Source: Leidyana gryllorum EB-2025a
Taxonomy: Eukaryota; Apicomplexa
DNA: 64,000 bases
Assembly: GCA_048772705.1 (NCBI GenBank)
Contig: JBLWGC010000104.1
Coordinates: forward strand, 1,178,001 to 1,242,000
Direction: 5' to 3'
Shown here: positions 11,001 to 22,300 of the stretch, one piece after another
How positions within the stretch are numbered: position 1 is the stretch's first letter
How the letters are laid out: each line of letters begins with the position of its first letter
Notes under the pieces: model-generated
Seen by the model: only the letters and a program-made list of their open reading frames with translations
What the model was told of the DNA's origin: nothing
Databases searched by the model: none
Translations under genes and position numbers: made by a program

Positions 11001-11593
11001 AGTTGTAACCCTATCGGAGACCTGACTTTGACCATTCCTTATGAGTTGATCAACGTGTTTGTCGAGCGTCCCGCAGTGAGCAAAGATGTATTCAAAGAAC
11101 ACTGGACGAGGATCGGAGAGGCGCGTCAGGTGAGGCGAGAAGATTTGCCCCCCTTTGTTTGAATCGTTGATTCTCTATCAGCTGCGCTTTCTGGGCTCCC
11201 TGAATAGTGGAGAACCGGGGGTCGTGGAGGAGATCGGAAAGAAGTTGGCAATGTATAATATACAACTGGTGACCAGTACTCCCACAGCAGGCCGGGTGAG
11301 TTAAGCGTACATTACGTGACGTCAGAGGGACTGGCTATGCTATTTAATTGATCAAATGACTCTCTAATGGCAGACTTCGTTATACCTGTCTGCGGTGACG
11401 ACGAATAACTTGTTGATTTTGTTCGAGGTTGTTTTGCAAGGGTCCGCTCCGGGGATTTGTATTGGTATCCGGACAGATGCGGCAGTTCTGGTATGTCAAC
11501 AATGTCTGATTGTGGTTTGATGGTTGTGATCAGTTGAATCCGGTCGCTCAAAACGTTTGTCGACTCCTGGGAGTGACCCCAAACAAAAAGTAG
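8043..11593 (+). CDS. AP-1/AP-2 complex beta subunit (beta-adaptin)
   Basis: This is the large beta subunit of the clathrin adaptor that selects cargo at the Golgi, endosome or plasma membrane. Thirteen exons (8043-8180, 8220-8485, 8551-8690, 8737-8787, 8830-9093, 9153-9358, 9405-9887, 9944-10533, 10587-10873, 10921-11129, 11182-11295, 11374-11490, 11534-11593) join to 974 residues. The trunk is highly conserved: [52 protein letters not shown] and [32 protein letters not shown] and [14 protein letters not shown] follow further on. A hinge with an acidic DDDDDAD run and Ser tracts follows (about 725-785), then a beta-sandwich and platform appendage ending in [10 protein letters not shown]. Alveolates often use one beta subunit for both AP-1 and AP-2, so the complex cannot be assigned. 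The N-terminus (first 46 residues) is Ser/Gly-rich and not conserved. The start is 40 nt after the preceding stop. Confidence 0.96.
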
Positions 11594-11671
11594 CTTTCTG
11601 TACGACTTTGTCGTGATGGCAATTTATAATGAAAACGTAACTTTTTTTTTGAGCACTTTCCAACTGTCACA

Positions 11672-12655
11672 ATGCCCGCTGCTATCAAGTTGACCAACCA
11701 GGGCCGCGCCTCCCGTTCCAACGTGGCACTATGCCTCCCATTGGTTGCTGCTTCTGCTACCAACCTCTCCATGCAGGCTATTGTGACTGAGATCAAATCC
11801 GACGCCAAGGTCCCTTTCGATGAGGTCCAACGGGCCAACAACGAGTACACTAAGATGCTCAACCCCACTGTTACCCCCAAGTCGAACACTATCGCTGCTA
11901 GCGTCATCGAGAAGGTGGTTGAGGTGACTCAGCCTCTCGTCGGCCGTGACAGCTCCAAGGCTATCAAGAGCGTGATCCAGTGCAAGGACAACTTCGCCAA
12001 GAATGGTGAGGAAGTTGTCGAAGAGGTTGTTGCCCAGAAGGCCAAGACCCCTGGTGCCGTCCGGGGTGGTTACGACAAGACCGATGCTGCCGCTAACCTG
12101 CCAGCCACTGAGCATATGCTCGCTAACATTGCCGAGAACTACGGCAACGCTGACAAGCAGCTCGTTAGAAACTTCGTCGCAAAGATGGAGGAGATGAAGA
12201 ATGTCAGTGGGGAATTGGCTGTTGCCAATGAGAAGGCGAATCAATTCAAAGTTGCATCTTTGGACGAGAAAGTCCAGAAGGTCCAAAGCTTGAAGGAGGT
12301 GCTGACCAAGGCTGAGGCTGCGTTGAAGGATGCCCTCTTACGTGAGTGTATTGCTTCTGGGCACGCTTCGAACGAAATGGCCATCGCTGCTGTCTCGTAC
12401 GGACTCCCCGCGGATGCCGCCATGTGGACTGACCAGCAAGCCGGGGACAATGAGACCCGCAAGGTCTTGAGATTCGTTGCTCGCGCTCAGAAGGCCGTCG
12501 AGACTGCTGAGGAGCAGGCAACTGGTCCTCAGGAGGAGTACAACAGGCTTGCAGCCGAGGTCAACGTCCTCGCTCAGAAGCACACCGCTGTTGGCGAGCA
12601 GCTCAAGAAGCTCTTCGTTGAGATCAAGGAATCCGACGCTGCCAACAAGGCCTGA
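11672..12655 (+). CDS. Unknown intronless helical protein with highly biased codon use
   Basis: A single uninterrupted frame gives 327 residues, unlike its intron-rich neighbours. Composition is rich in Ala, Glu, Lys and Val. Two stretches look like coiled coil: about 170-225 (VQKVQSLKEVLTKAEAALKD) and 270-320 (KAVETAEEQATGPQEEYNRL). There is no signal peptide or membrane segment. Codon use is strongly skewed to AAG, GAG, GCT/GCC and GTC, whereas neighbours use AAA and GAA freely; this usually marks a very abundant protein. The ATG follows a T10 run, gagcactttccaactgtcac, which resembles the leader acceptors elsewhere in the window though no AG is immediately adjacent. The N-terminus (AAIKLTNQGRASRSNVA) is basic and hydroxylated and might be a transit signal. 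No family was recognised. Confidence 0.8.
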   Translation: MPAAIKLTNQGRASRSNVALCLPLVAASATNLSMQAIVTEIKSDAKVPFDEVQRANNEYTKMLNPTVTPKSNTIAASVIEKVVEVTQPLVGRDSSKAIKSVIQCKDNFAKNGEEVVEEVVAQKAKTPGAVRGGYDKTDAAANLPATEHMLANIAENYGNADKQLVRNFVAKMEEMKNVSGELAVANEKANQFKVASLDEKVQKVQSLKEVLTKAEAALKDALLRECIASGHASNEMAIAAVSYGLPADAAMWTDQQAGDNETRKVLRFVARAQKAVETAEEQATGPQEEYNRLAAEVNVLAQKHTAVGEQLKKLFVEIKESDAANKA

Positions 12656-12808
12656 AATACATCATCACTTTTTGGTTTAGTAGCTAACAATGTGCAATAA
12701 CACTGTAATTGAAACTCTCTCTCACTCGAGCGTTGCGCCACCGGCACAGTAGAACCACATCAATATTCTAAAATTTCGATTCAGCCAGAACCACAGAGTG
12801 CTTCTGAG

Positions 12809-14069
12809 ATGAAAGTGAATATCAAAGCCGCCGGCGATCGGGCCTTTACGGTGGAAGTGGAACCCGACACAACTATTGAAGCCCTTGGCAAGAAGTTGGC
12901 CTCTGAGCATGATTTGCCATCAGATGTCTCTCGGTTAGTTTACAGAGGACGAATCTTGAAAGGCCCTGTCACTCAAACGCTTTCGAGTCACGGGATCACC
13001 GATGGAGCCACTATCTACATGGTACGTTCCAATTGAGAAAAAGCTTGCTCACCTCGACACTATTCACGCTCAGCTCAAGACAGCAGCTGCTGCCACTTCC
13101 AACACTTCTACCGATAACACATCAACAACAGCTGCTCCAGCTGCTGCCACCACTCCGGGAGCACCAGCCCAACCAGCCGCCGCTCCGCGAGCAGCAGCCG
13201 CCCCCAATCCTTTCGCGGCTTTGGGCAATTTCGGTGGCCTCGGCGGTGGCATGCCCGGTATCGATCCGAGTATGATTTCGAGTATGATGCAAAATCCCAT
13301 GATGCAACAAATGATGAATGACATGATGTCCAACCCTGAGATTATGCGAAACGTTATCCAATCCAACCCAATGCTCCAAAACATGGCAGTAAGCACAACA
13401 ATCCCAACTCTTCTCTTACGTACTCCTCCCAGGCATCCAACCCCATGCTGAGTCAAGCCCTCAGCGACCCTGCTCTGCTACAACAGATGATGAACCCAAG
13501 TATGCTCCAAGCAACTCAGCAGATGCTCGGTGGAGCCGCACGCGGGACACCACAGAACCCTCCCGCTGCCACACCTCAACAACCATCCACCCAGCAGACT
13601 CCCCCAGATCTCAGTGCATTACTCGGAGGACTTGGAGGTCTCGGAGGAGGACCAGCCCCAGGAGCTGCACCTGGAGGGGGCAATGACTTCATGGCGTCCA
13701 TGACGAGAATGATGCAGGACCCCGCTATCCAGCAGCAAATGAACTCCCTGATGGCCAACATGGGAGCTGGAGGCCCGATGGGTGGCCTTGGCGACCTCCT
13801 CGGTGGATTTGGTGGCATGCCCGGCAACCCGGCTGGAGGTGCTGCCGCAGGTGTACCTCCCATGGATCGCACAGCTGCAGCCGAAAGGTAAATGTTCCTT
13901 TGTGATCCTTCTCATGACGCTCCAACCTTCCAGATATGCTGACAGCCTCAAGAGCTTAGAAGACATGGGCTTCCTGGATCGTGATGCCAATCTGCAAGCT
14001 TTGATGGCTTCCAGTGGCAATGTCAACGGCGCCATTAGCATCCTCTTGGAACGTGGCTTCGGGAACTAG
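12809..14069 (+). CDS. UBQLN: Ubiquilin/Dsk2 proteasome shuttle factor
   Basis: Ubiquilins carry ubiquitinated or misfolded hydrophobic clients to the proteasome. Four exons (12809-13021, 13074-13388, 13433-13887, 13934-14069) encode 372 residues. Residues 1-71 form an N-terminal ubiquitin-like domain (MKVNIKAAGDRAFTVEVEP ... LVYRGRILKG, ITDGATIYM). The middle holds STI1-type Met/Gln/Asn repeats: SMMQNPMMQQMMNDMMSNPE, NPMLSQALSDPALLQQMMNP and MQDPAIQQQMNSLM. Gly/Pro/Ala-rich linkers connect them. The last 45 residues are a UBA domain (SLKSLEDMGFLDRDANLQAL, then NVNGAISILLERGF). Length is shorter than human ubiquilins but close to yeast Dsk2. The neighbouring IMP1 gene starts 136 nt downstream on the same strand. 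Confidence 0.96.
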
Positions 14070-14205
14070 GCTTTTCAAAAATGTATACGACTCTGATACA
14101 AATCAACATATAGCTCCACCGAGCGACAGACAACCCAAACCCCAAATAGGCACCACGAAATAACACTGCCCGCACCTTGAGGGATCCTTCATCAGATTTT
14201 TGATA

Positions 14206-14700
14206 ATGAAAAAGACGGTGACAGCCGCTGCGATAACTGGAGCGGCTTATGTCCTCTGGTCCAACTTTAAAGTTGTGCGGTCGGTGGGACCTTCTATGGA
14301 GCCTACCATCCCACAGGAAGGGTCTTGGCTGCTCATTGCGCGGACCAACAGATGGCTACGACCAGATAGAATCATTGTGTTCCACCAGTATCGGCCCAAC
14401 GGGCTCATCTCTGCGTGCAAGCGCGTGTGTGCTACGGTAAAAACCGGGGGCTTCTTGTGAAACAAAGTCATTTTCAGGAGAAGCAATCAGTCAAAGGCAC
14501 TTCGTTGATCGTTCCTCAACAGCATGTGTGGGTTCAGGTAGGTAGCCAGTATGTGGTGCTGTTCCATCACGCACGTGTCTTCCCAGGGCGATTGCCCAGA
14601 CCAAAGCCGCGACTCCCGATTCTATGGAGCTGTCGATCTCAACCTGGTGTGGGGTCAGGTGATAGCGCGATTATGGCCAGCGCCAGCCTTTCTCTACTAG
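14206..14700 (+). CDS. IMP1: Mitochondrial inner membrane protease subunit 1-like (S26 signal peptidase)
   Basis: IMP1 removes bipartite sorting signals on the outer face of the inner mitochondrial membrane. Three exons (14206-14436, 14478-14537, 14587-14700) give 134 residues. An N-terminal hydrophobic segment (VTAAAITGAAYVLWSNFKVV) precedes the catalytic serine motif GPSMEPTI. The box containing the catalytic lysine (ISACKRVCA) lies at the end of exon 1. The conserved substrate-pocket stretch HVWVQGDCPDQSRDSRFYG spans exons 2-3, and the ending VWGQVIARLWP is typical of the family. The ATG at 14206 follows an in-frame upstream TTG that is not needed. The stop TAG (14698-14700) overlaps the stop codon of the convergent gamma-tubulin gene, so the two coding regions share four bases. 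Confidence 0.92.
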
Positions 14701-16365
14701 AAGCCCCCGTCATCTTCTTTCCCACAATTGCGAGCTGCGACATATTCCTCGATCAGATTGAGAACAATCTCTCGCGAAAAATCGAATTCGTCTAGATTTT
14801 GTGAGAACATTGCTTCTTTCCTGCGGGAGTTAACAACGACTGTTGAACCGAGGGACGAGCGACACTCACCGATATTGATCTAAGAAAGCTCCACGACGTA
14901 TGAGCACGTCGTACTGCTTGGCGCACGATTGAAACAACTGGAAACAGCGTAACAGGATCACGCAGGGGAGAGGTCTTACTGAGGCGATGGAGGTATGGTT
15001 TGCCATCATCAAACCAGAAAGCTTATTCTTGTTTTGTGTATAGCAGGATTGTCGGGCCAAGGTCACCTGCGCCCATCGTAAAGATTTGTAGAGCAACAGC
15101 AACCCACCTGTATGGAAGCTGGGCCCCAATTGATGAACTCGGCGAGTCGACGGTCCTGTACCCGCTGTAAAGCGCTGCGAACCTGAGCTGCGTCAGGTTG
15201 CCCTCTCAGAATATTCAGCAAGCTAATGTATAAACCACTTTGGGTTGGCAAGTTGCACATGAAGCTATTTTGATTAAGAAGCCGCCGCATAACGTCAAAC
15301 GGAGTAGTCTTAGTGATGGACAAATGTTTCATCTTCTCCTCCTCCACTTCGAGTGGAGTCAGCGAGCAAGCCACAAAGTGACAGCGAGGTGTGGGGACCA
15401 GTGGTGCCAGTGTGCTCATGAGGTTATTGTTCACGAACCCGGGGAACCTCAGTGTAGCAGTGCTCGCCGCCATCGCAGTGGCGACCAAATAGTTCGTCTG
15501 ACTGAAACTTGGACATTCCAGTTTCAACTGATTCACCGCGATTTTGTTCAACGCCGAATTGTCCAGAGCCACCACACAATCTGCGTTCAATGTTAGCCGC
15601 TTCAAAGTCAATATCGAATTGTAGGGCTGGACCACCACGTCAGAAGGATGTTTGTCCAACATGGGGAAGATCTGTCCGTAAGGGATATTTGACGCGTGCC
15701 TGGACGAGTGATGCTCACTGAGTATGTTTGAACCAGTTTCTTGGGATACCGGTCGCTCATTGCTTCCAAGAGAAAAGAGCCCATCCCACTTCCTGTGCCT
15801 CCAGCCTGAAAGAGTCTCGTAAGCAAACGGCTGGAATCACTCACTATGGCGTGACACAGAATGAAAGCTTCCATGCTGTCTGTATTCTCGGCTTCGCGAT
15901 CAATCATATCGAATAACTCCTCCTGGACATCGGAAGCTTGCGCGAACCCGGAAGCCCAAATGTTTCCAGCGCCACCTCCATGAGTTGAGGTCCAAAAGTT
16001 CTCAGGATTGTACAGCTCGCGGTAGTGAGAGGTGGTCTGCAGAAAACGCCATACCGATGAGCTCACAACATCACCGACCTTTATACTGTTGAGGACTCTC
16101 GGCTCCAGATCGAAGAGCAGCGCTCGAGGCACGAAGGTCTCAGAGTCTGATTGATAAAAGAATATGTCCTTCCGATCGATGACATCATTCGGGTCCACCG
16201 CCGCGTCCAGCCGTCCTATGATAGATAAAAGTCATTCACAACCTCACTCTGTTAAGCCTCACCATCGGCTAGAATACCGTGCTCAGCACACAGCCGTTTC
16301 CATAGCTCCTGACCAAGTTGGTTCCCACATTGGCCCACTTGCAATGTAACTATTTCTCTTGGCAT
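14697..16365 (-). CDS. TUBG: Gamma-tubulin
   Basis: Gamma-tubulin nucleates microtubules at centrosomes or basal bodies. Six exons (16365-16263, 16215-15719, 15671-15108, 15066-14980, 14937-14870, 14820-14697) encode 480 residues. The N-terminus [20 protein letters not shown], the DRKDIFFYQ block, LYNPENFW, the GTP-binding [10 protein letters not shown] and PKKLVQTYS are all gamma-tubulin-specific. [17 protein letters not shown] and NWGPASIQ add further support. The last exons give [27 protein letters not shown] and [20 protein letters not shown], matching the family end. The protein is slightly longer than the usual 450 residues, mainly through variable loops in exon 3. Only 17 nt separate its ATG from the stop of the upstream same-strand gene, and its stop overlaps that of IMP1. 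Confidence 0.97.
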
Positions 16366-16382
16366 TTTGTAGCTTTTATCGT

Positions 16383-17560
16383 CTACCCAATCAAGGAATC
16401 TTCAGTGGGCAGAAGTTCGACAATTCCATGATCACTACTGGTCAGATGGGCTGGAAAAAGCTCTCCATAACAATCCCGACACAGATATGTGGGAGAGATC
16501 GGCAGTAACAGACTCTCGGACACCTCTAACTGTGCCGCGTGCATACAACAGGCTTCGCATCTCCGGCAGGCCAACGGGGGAATCAGGAAGTATGAGACAT
16601 CAGCTTCATGTGGCCCCGCTGGCAAAGCGCGCCGCTGCTTGAACCTCCATCGGAACAAGTGACTCCCAAATGCAACAAACTGTACGTCGCTATCCTTTGC
16701 TGCCCCCACACTCAATCCCCTGCACAGAGCAAAGGACTTTATCCACGTCATCGATGTAGAGCAACGTACCAACGGCTGTTGTCACTGCCACTCTCAATGC
16801 TGCTCCTGTCACTACCTACCTCGGCACCCTCACTATTGAATAATCGCACCTGCGGCAGCAACTCGGGAACCTTGCCATATGCTGAGGACAAGGCGAAGAC
16901 AGGCACCGCTAGCCGCCGCACCGGGCACTCCTGATGCGCAGCCATCGTCTGACGAATGTGACGTGAATTGTCCCATCAAACGCGCTTACCAGAGCATTGG
17001 AAGTGTCGAGATGAAAGGCATTATTCTTATTGTTGACATGCAGTAGTGTGAGTTCCCAGAACGGCAACTCGACAGATTCATTGATAGTACCAGCAGCATC
17101 ACGCCGGCGCTTCACACGCCTCAAGGTGTTCTGCAGCCGGCTAGGCGTGCCCTGGCCCGTCAAGCCCTCCATTAGGTCGTTCATGAAACTACGATGAAGC
17201 CCAACGCGCTCCAGCGGGTGATATGATCGATACAGCTTTTGCTTCCATAACGAGTAATCCGAAAGAGGACACTCTGCAGGAGACTCAGTCAGGTATATTG
17301 GACGCCGATTCTGCGGGGGAGTCAACCGGAATGCAATACGGTTGAGGCGTCCAGGTGTACGTAATCCGGGGTCTGAACATGAAGTTACCGAGATGTCTAC
17401 GAGGCGCACACACGTGTGCTTGGTACTTACGGCGTGCCAACATCTTCTCTATAGGCCTTTTCGAGAGCGTATCGGCCACAACTTCGGGTGTGAAAGGTTC
17501 AAGAAGACTTGGAGGGGCATATCTGTTGCCCTCGTCCACATTGCGCGAAACTGTGTCCAT
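16383..17560 (-). CDS. Unknown protein with C-terminal cysteine cluster
   Basis: I built a model of four exons (17560-17431, 17372-16929, 16881-16770, 16719-16383) giving 340 residues with all phases consistent; the second intron uses a weaker donor (gtgccc). The N-terminal half contains [17 protein letters not shown] and a basic helix [14 protein letters not shown] beta-rich stretch [20 protein letters not shown] follows. Near the C-terminus, [10 protein letters not shown] and, 25 residues on, [11 protein letters not shown] could form one or two zinc sites. No family was recognised. The chosen ATG (17558-17560) replaces an upstream GTG in the same frame. It is divergent from SHMT across only 51 bp and lies head to tail with gamma-tubulin, so it is probably expressed at a basal housekeeping level. 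Confidence 0.7.
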
Positions 17561-17611
17561 TCCGAACAGAAATTTCACCCCCCACCCGTCCGGAAATAGA
17601 AGTGTAGCGTG
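17561..17611. promoter_or_regulatory. Compact bidirectional promoter region (51 bp)
   Basis: The start codons of a minus-strand unknown gene (17560) and plus-strand SHMT (17612) are 51 bp apart. The interval is C-rich on its left (cacccccc) and purine-rich on its right (cggaaatagaagtgtag). Both transcripts must start here or inside the opposite gene. No TATA-like element is visible. Confidence 0.5.
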
Positions 17612-19281
17612 ATGCTTCCTCTTTTTAAGTCCTCTTCACAGCTCTGGGCTGCTCGTCGGATCCCTCAAAGTCTCTTTGCTGCCCCTCGACTCTTTACCGC
17701 AAGATCTTTGAGAGGAGTTATTGCTGGCCGTCATGAAACGATCTCTACCCGAACAGTGAGTGGGACGAATGGGGGGAGATGTCGACGGAAAGAGCTTTCG
17801 TGTAGCTTTCGTTACCCCTGCGAGAGTTCGATCCCACTCTCTTCAAGCTGATATGTCAAGAGAAGAAACGTCAAGCGGAGACTATTTCCCTGATCGCTTC
17901 TGAAGTAAGTTTGGTGCAGATCACTAAACTACCTGGCTGCATTTTTGAGTAGAATTTCATCCCGAGATATTGCAGTGAAGCTTTGGCGAGCTGTTTGTCG
18001 AGTAAGTATTCTGAGGGCTTGCCGCATACAAGATACTATGCCGGGAATGAGAACATTGACAAAGTTGAAGAGCTGTGTCAAAAGCGTGCCCTCCAAGCCT
18101 TTAAGCTTTCACATGAGGAGTGGTGTGTCAATGTTCAAGCCTTATCGGGATCTCCTGCCAACTTGGAGGTCTTCATGGGCCTCTTGGAAGCGCATGATCG
18201 AATATTGTATCTAGATCTCACTCATGGAGGTCATTTGAGTCATGGGTTTGAAGCTCCTGGGGGCAAGAAGATCACAGCGACGAGCAAATTCTTCAATTGT
18301 GTGCCCTATCGTTTGAACGAGGCGACGAACCTGATTGACTATGATGAGATTGAGCTCCTAGCCCAACGTGTTCGGCCCAAACTCATTATTGCGGGATACT
18401 CGGCATACCCCCGACTTCTCGATTACGCACGGTTCAGAGCTATTGCCAATTCTGTTGGGGCTTATCTGATGGCTGACATTGCTCACATCGCAGGCCTTAT
18501 GGCTGGGCAAGTCATTCCATCTGCCTTCACACACTGTGACATCGTGACCACCACCACCCACAAAACCTTGCGCGGGCCCCGAGCTGCTCTGATCTTCTGT
18601 CGCCCGCACCTCAAGGACGCCATAAACGGGGGAGTGTTTCCTGGGTGTCAAGGCGGCCCTCACAATCACACGATTGGAGCTGTAGCTGCAGCCATGAAAG
18701 CTGCATCTGAGCCCGAGTTCTCGGCTTATCAGTCACAAGTGCTGAAGAATGCCCAATCAATGGCACAAGCTCTCACGAAAGGGAATGTGGAGATTCTCAC
18801 GGGGGGGACAGACAACCATCTGCTCCTGCTGGATCTTCGACCTCAGGTGAGTCAAACGAGCGCATCATGACAAGATTCGTGCTCTTAGAACATCAAAGGC
18901 GCCAAAGCTGAGAAAGGCTTGGAACTCGTGAATTTGATCACCAACAAGAACACTTTGCCTTTCGACAAGAGTCCCTTGAATCCGTCTGGATTGAGGATCG
19001 GCACTCCCGCCATGACCAGTCGTGGTTGTCATGAGAGGGAGGCACTTCAAATTGGGGAGATTATCGTCAGGACGCTCGAAGCGATCCGTCGGGTGGACAA
19101 GAAGAGCAACATGAAGGCTAAGGAGTTTGCAGAAGCTTTTGCGGTTTCTCGCGATCGCGAAGAGGTAGGTGTACTAAAGTGTGTGTTAAGATCGTGCGAT
19201 TGTCGCGGTTCTCAGTTGCTCGATGAGGTGAAGACACTGGCACGAAAGTTGCCCACAGTAGTTAGTGCCCTTTATGATTGA
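17612..19281 (+). CDS. SHMT: Serine hydroxymethyltransferase, mitochondrial type
   Basis: SHMT interconverts serine and glycine while charging tetrahydrofolate with a one-carbon unit. Five exons (17612-17755, 17806-17904, 17953-18846, 18889-19164, 19216-19281) encode 492 residues. The first exon gives a basic, hydroxylated N-terminus without acidic residues in the first 40 (MLPLFKSSSQLWAARRIPQS), as expected of a mitochondrial presequence. Family motifs include SLIASENF, SEGLPHTRYYAGNENID, the long HSHGF-like loop and YLMADIAHIAGLMAGQVIPS. The PLP lysine lies in VTTTTHKTLR, followed by GPRAALIFCR. The C-terminal block LNPSGLRIGTPAMTSRGCHE is complete. Cytosolic location cannot be excluded if translation starts downstream. 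Rab3GAP begins 39 nt after the stop. Confidence 0.96.
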
Positions 19282-19320
19282 GTGGAAAAAAAGACGTTCG
19301 ACACCATATCGATCAGTGTG

Positions 19321-22300
19321 ATGGAATCAGAGGCCCAAACTGCCCGGATCACGAGCAGTGCCACTCAGGCGGAGACCACTTCGGATGATTTTTACTCTAT
19401 TGAGGATTACACAACTGTATCACCATTCGAGCGAATTGTCAAAAGTCTCCTGAGTAAGTTGAAAGTATGGCGCGTCGATTTGTTGTGGAATGCGCCCGAT
19501 GGAGCTCCGATCAAATTGGCTGCCATCTTGCCATTCGGCGAGTTGGGTATACAACACTATTTGCGCTTGACTGCAACTCGTATGAAAAGAAAACGTCGAG
19601 GCTCGCCTTTCTATGCTAAGGCCTCCAAGTACCAACGATGGTTCGGGCTGGATGAATTCTTCGCGCTCGAAGTTATCACCGACCCGGAGGCCGAAAGTGT
19701 GGGGACTCTCCGATACGAGACTGCCAACACGTGAGCTACATGCCAATAATGTGAGGCAGCAACGTATGGATTGCATCAAATTGCCTGTCGCTCCGTCGAA
19801 CTATTATATTATGTCAATGAGCGTTTTATCTATAGGTTGCTGAATGCGTTGAAATGCGCCCTGGATGGGGTACCCATCCACGGAGTCGCCGCGTTCGTGT
19901 GTCGCGATGGAAGTTTCGCCGATCATCACATCGGCACATTGATCAAAGATTCGTAAGGGGAGCCCTATCCAGAGAGTGTCAGATGAGAAGCGTCAGAACT
20001 GTCTGTCTTCTGCAGCTCATCGGAGTTGAGTATTCGAGAGTTTCAGTCGACCTCAGAGAGGTCGGGTGACGAATTGATAGAGTCACTGCTCGATTATCTC
20101 AAAGATTCAGCCGCTGTGAACCCTGGGGCAGGCCTTTTAAGTACTATTGCAGCGCGAGACGTCAATTTGGCTGCGGCCGGATTGTTGTTCCACACCTATA
20201 TGCGGCTTCCGCTAGCGGCTGGCAGCGGTGGAAGTGATCTCACCTATCCGGAGGTGCGAACTAACATGCGCTACGTCTATGTGCTGGACAACTGGCCAAG
20301 CTTCCTGGACATCGTGTCGGCGAGGAAGGATCTCACTCAGGAGTTATGCGGCCTCCTCTCCAATGAGATCAAAGAGCAGCATGTTCAGCCTGTGCGAGCG
20401 ATCCACGGATTCGTCACCTACAGTGAGTAGAGGAGCGGACAAGTATGCGATCTCTCTCCTCTCTCAGCCTCTTCGTTTTGGACGAGCGGTGACCTGAAAC
20501 CCCTCCCAGAGGCCTTACAGTCCGACAACGGCGTGGAGGGTGATGCACGCTTGTCAGTTAGGCCTCTGTTCCACAACGGCAGCAATAGGACTCAAACGGA
20601 CGGTCAATGTTGGGGACCTCTGAGTGTGGGATTGGACATATTGAATGGACTCATGACAGAAGCGGCTGAGTACTGGGAGTCGTTGCCCAAAGACTTTGTG
20701 CCACGTCGGGTGACCACGGGGAATATGGGCGGCCCTTCGCGGTCAATGGACGATGACAATGCCTCTCTGAATTCAGCGTACATTCGTCTGCCTCTATCCG
20801 AAGAAGTCAGCTATGGCGAGAATCTGGTTTTGTTGCTGTTCGCGAGCGGTCACAAGTCTCTGTCGGAGCGATTCTGTGACTTTGAGAAGTTCCTGAAGTG
20901 TAAGTGCCCACTGAAAAGGGGGGGATTGAACCTCTGTCAGACGCTCGTTATTGTCTGAAGGCATCGGTGCCTTTGTGTAACTACGTGTTACCACCGCCGA
21001 CTAAGATTCCTTGGCCTCGAACGCGTTTCTCGTTGGCGCGGGCATTCGACACAATTCTAGCTGTGACGCTCAAGCAATGGCTGAAGGGCAAACTGCAACA
21101 TTTAGACGAAGAGGTGTCGTTCACATATGATGAGTTGATGGCTGCGGTGCAAACGTTGATAAATCCGACTCCTTACACGAGCGAACGCCGTACCATGTTG
21201 CATGAGCAGTTGACTCAAGCCGAACAAGCTAAGATTGAAGGGCGTGGATCCAATACGCCAATCATTGAAGGAATCGGAGTGACTGACAATGACATCAAAC
21301 TATACAGTTCTTTCCTGCGAGGGGCGATTCTGTTGCATTTGGTGACGAGTAGTCCGAGTTGGCATCTCCACAACAGCGGTACCGTTCGTCTGGGGGACTA
21401 CTTTGTCATTTGGAGAGATTGTGCTGATACCGTACAGATTGAGGAGAGGGCAATTCGAAAACTGCCCCCGAGCCCCGAGGTTGATCCGTTGCCATTGAAA
21501 GCCGGCACTCTGTGGCTTTTCGCGTCGAAAGTGGTGGAGATGAGACATCCGACATTGACTGACATGGAGTTCATTTTTCCTGACGAGTCGTTTGACGCTG
21601 AGTTTGTGCTGAGCAGTCTGGAAGAGTACACAGGTGAGGCATTGGTTGTCATTGTGGTGGTGTTGTGTGGAGTCGTATTGAATCCTTTTGGTACCACAGC
21701 TGGACAAATTCTGGGTATGGCGTATGATCAACTCATCTATCGTGCTGGGCGCCTGCTCTATCGATACCTCGGGAACAAGTTGGCTTATGGTGTCAATGAA
21801 GCTCTGAAACTGTTCACGAACGGATTGGCACAGTGCTTCAATGGCACGGGGGATAGAGAGGCGATTGAAGCGTTGGTGGAGAGTGTGTGCGAGTGGCGGA
21901 CGAGCTGCAGTGACTGTCTGAGACCACTACCAATGGAATGTGTGATGGATGAACGGTGTAGGAGGCAATTGATGGAGGTGGTTGGGACGGCTGAGAGTCA
22001 TATGTACATGACGGCTGCTTTGGAGACAAAGTTGCCGATGCTGAGGGTGAGTCAAAGGCATAAGTAGTGAGCAATGGCGTCTTTCTTATTTATTATCCAG
22101 GATTGGACGATTCAACGCTTGGTGTTGATGCCGGAGCATAGTGAGGAGGTGTTGATCACCGATGCGGCAGATCAAAGTGTTTTGATGGATGTCTTGAGAA
22201 CAATAGGGACGGGTGGTGGCGCCAGTATGACAAGTGATGCAACTTCTTGCTTGCAGTCCACAGAGTCACTGGTTGGCCAATTGTCGCCCCCGTTCCTGAA

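Noticed and set aside
16383-17560. Assignment of the Cys-rich gene to SNAPC3
   Set aside because: The final C-x2-C ... C-x2-C arrangement is vaguely similar, but the conserved SNAPC3 core motifs before it are absent.
19731-19835. Extra exon in Rab3GAP at about 19760-19820
   Set aside because: Joining it in the available phase runs into a stop; skipping it gives a continuous frame.
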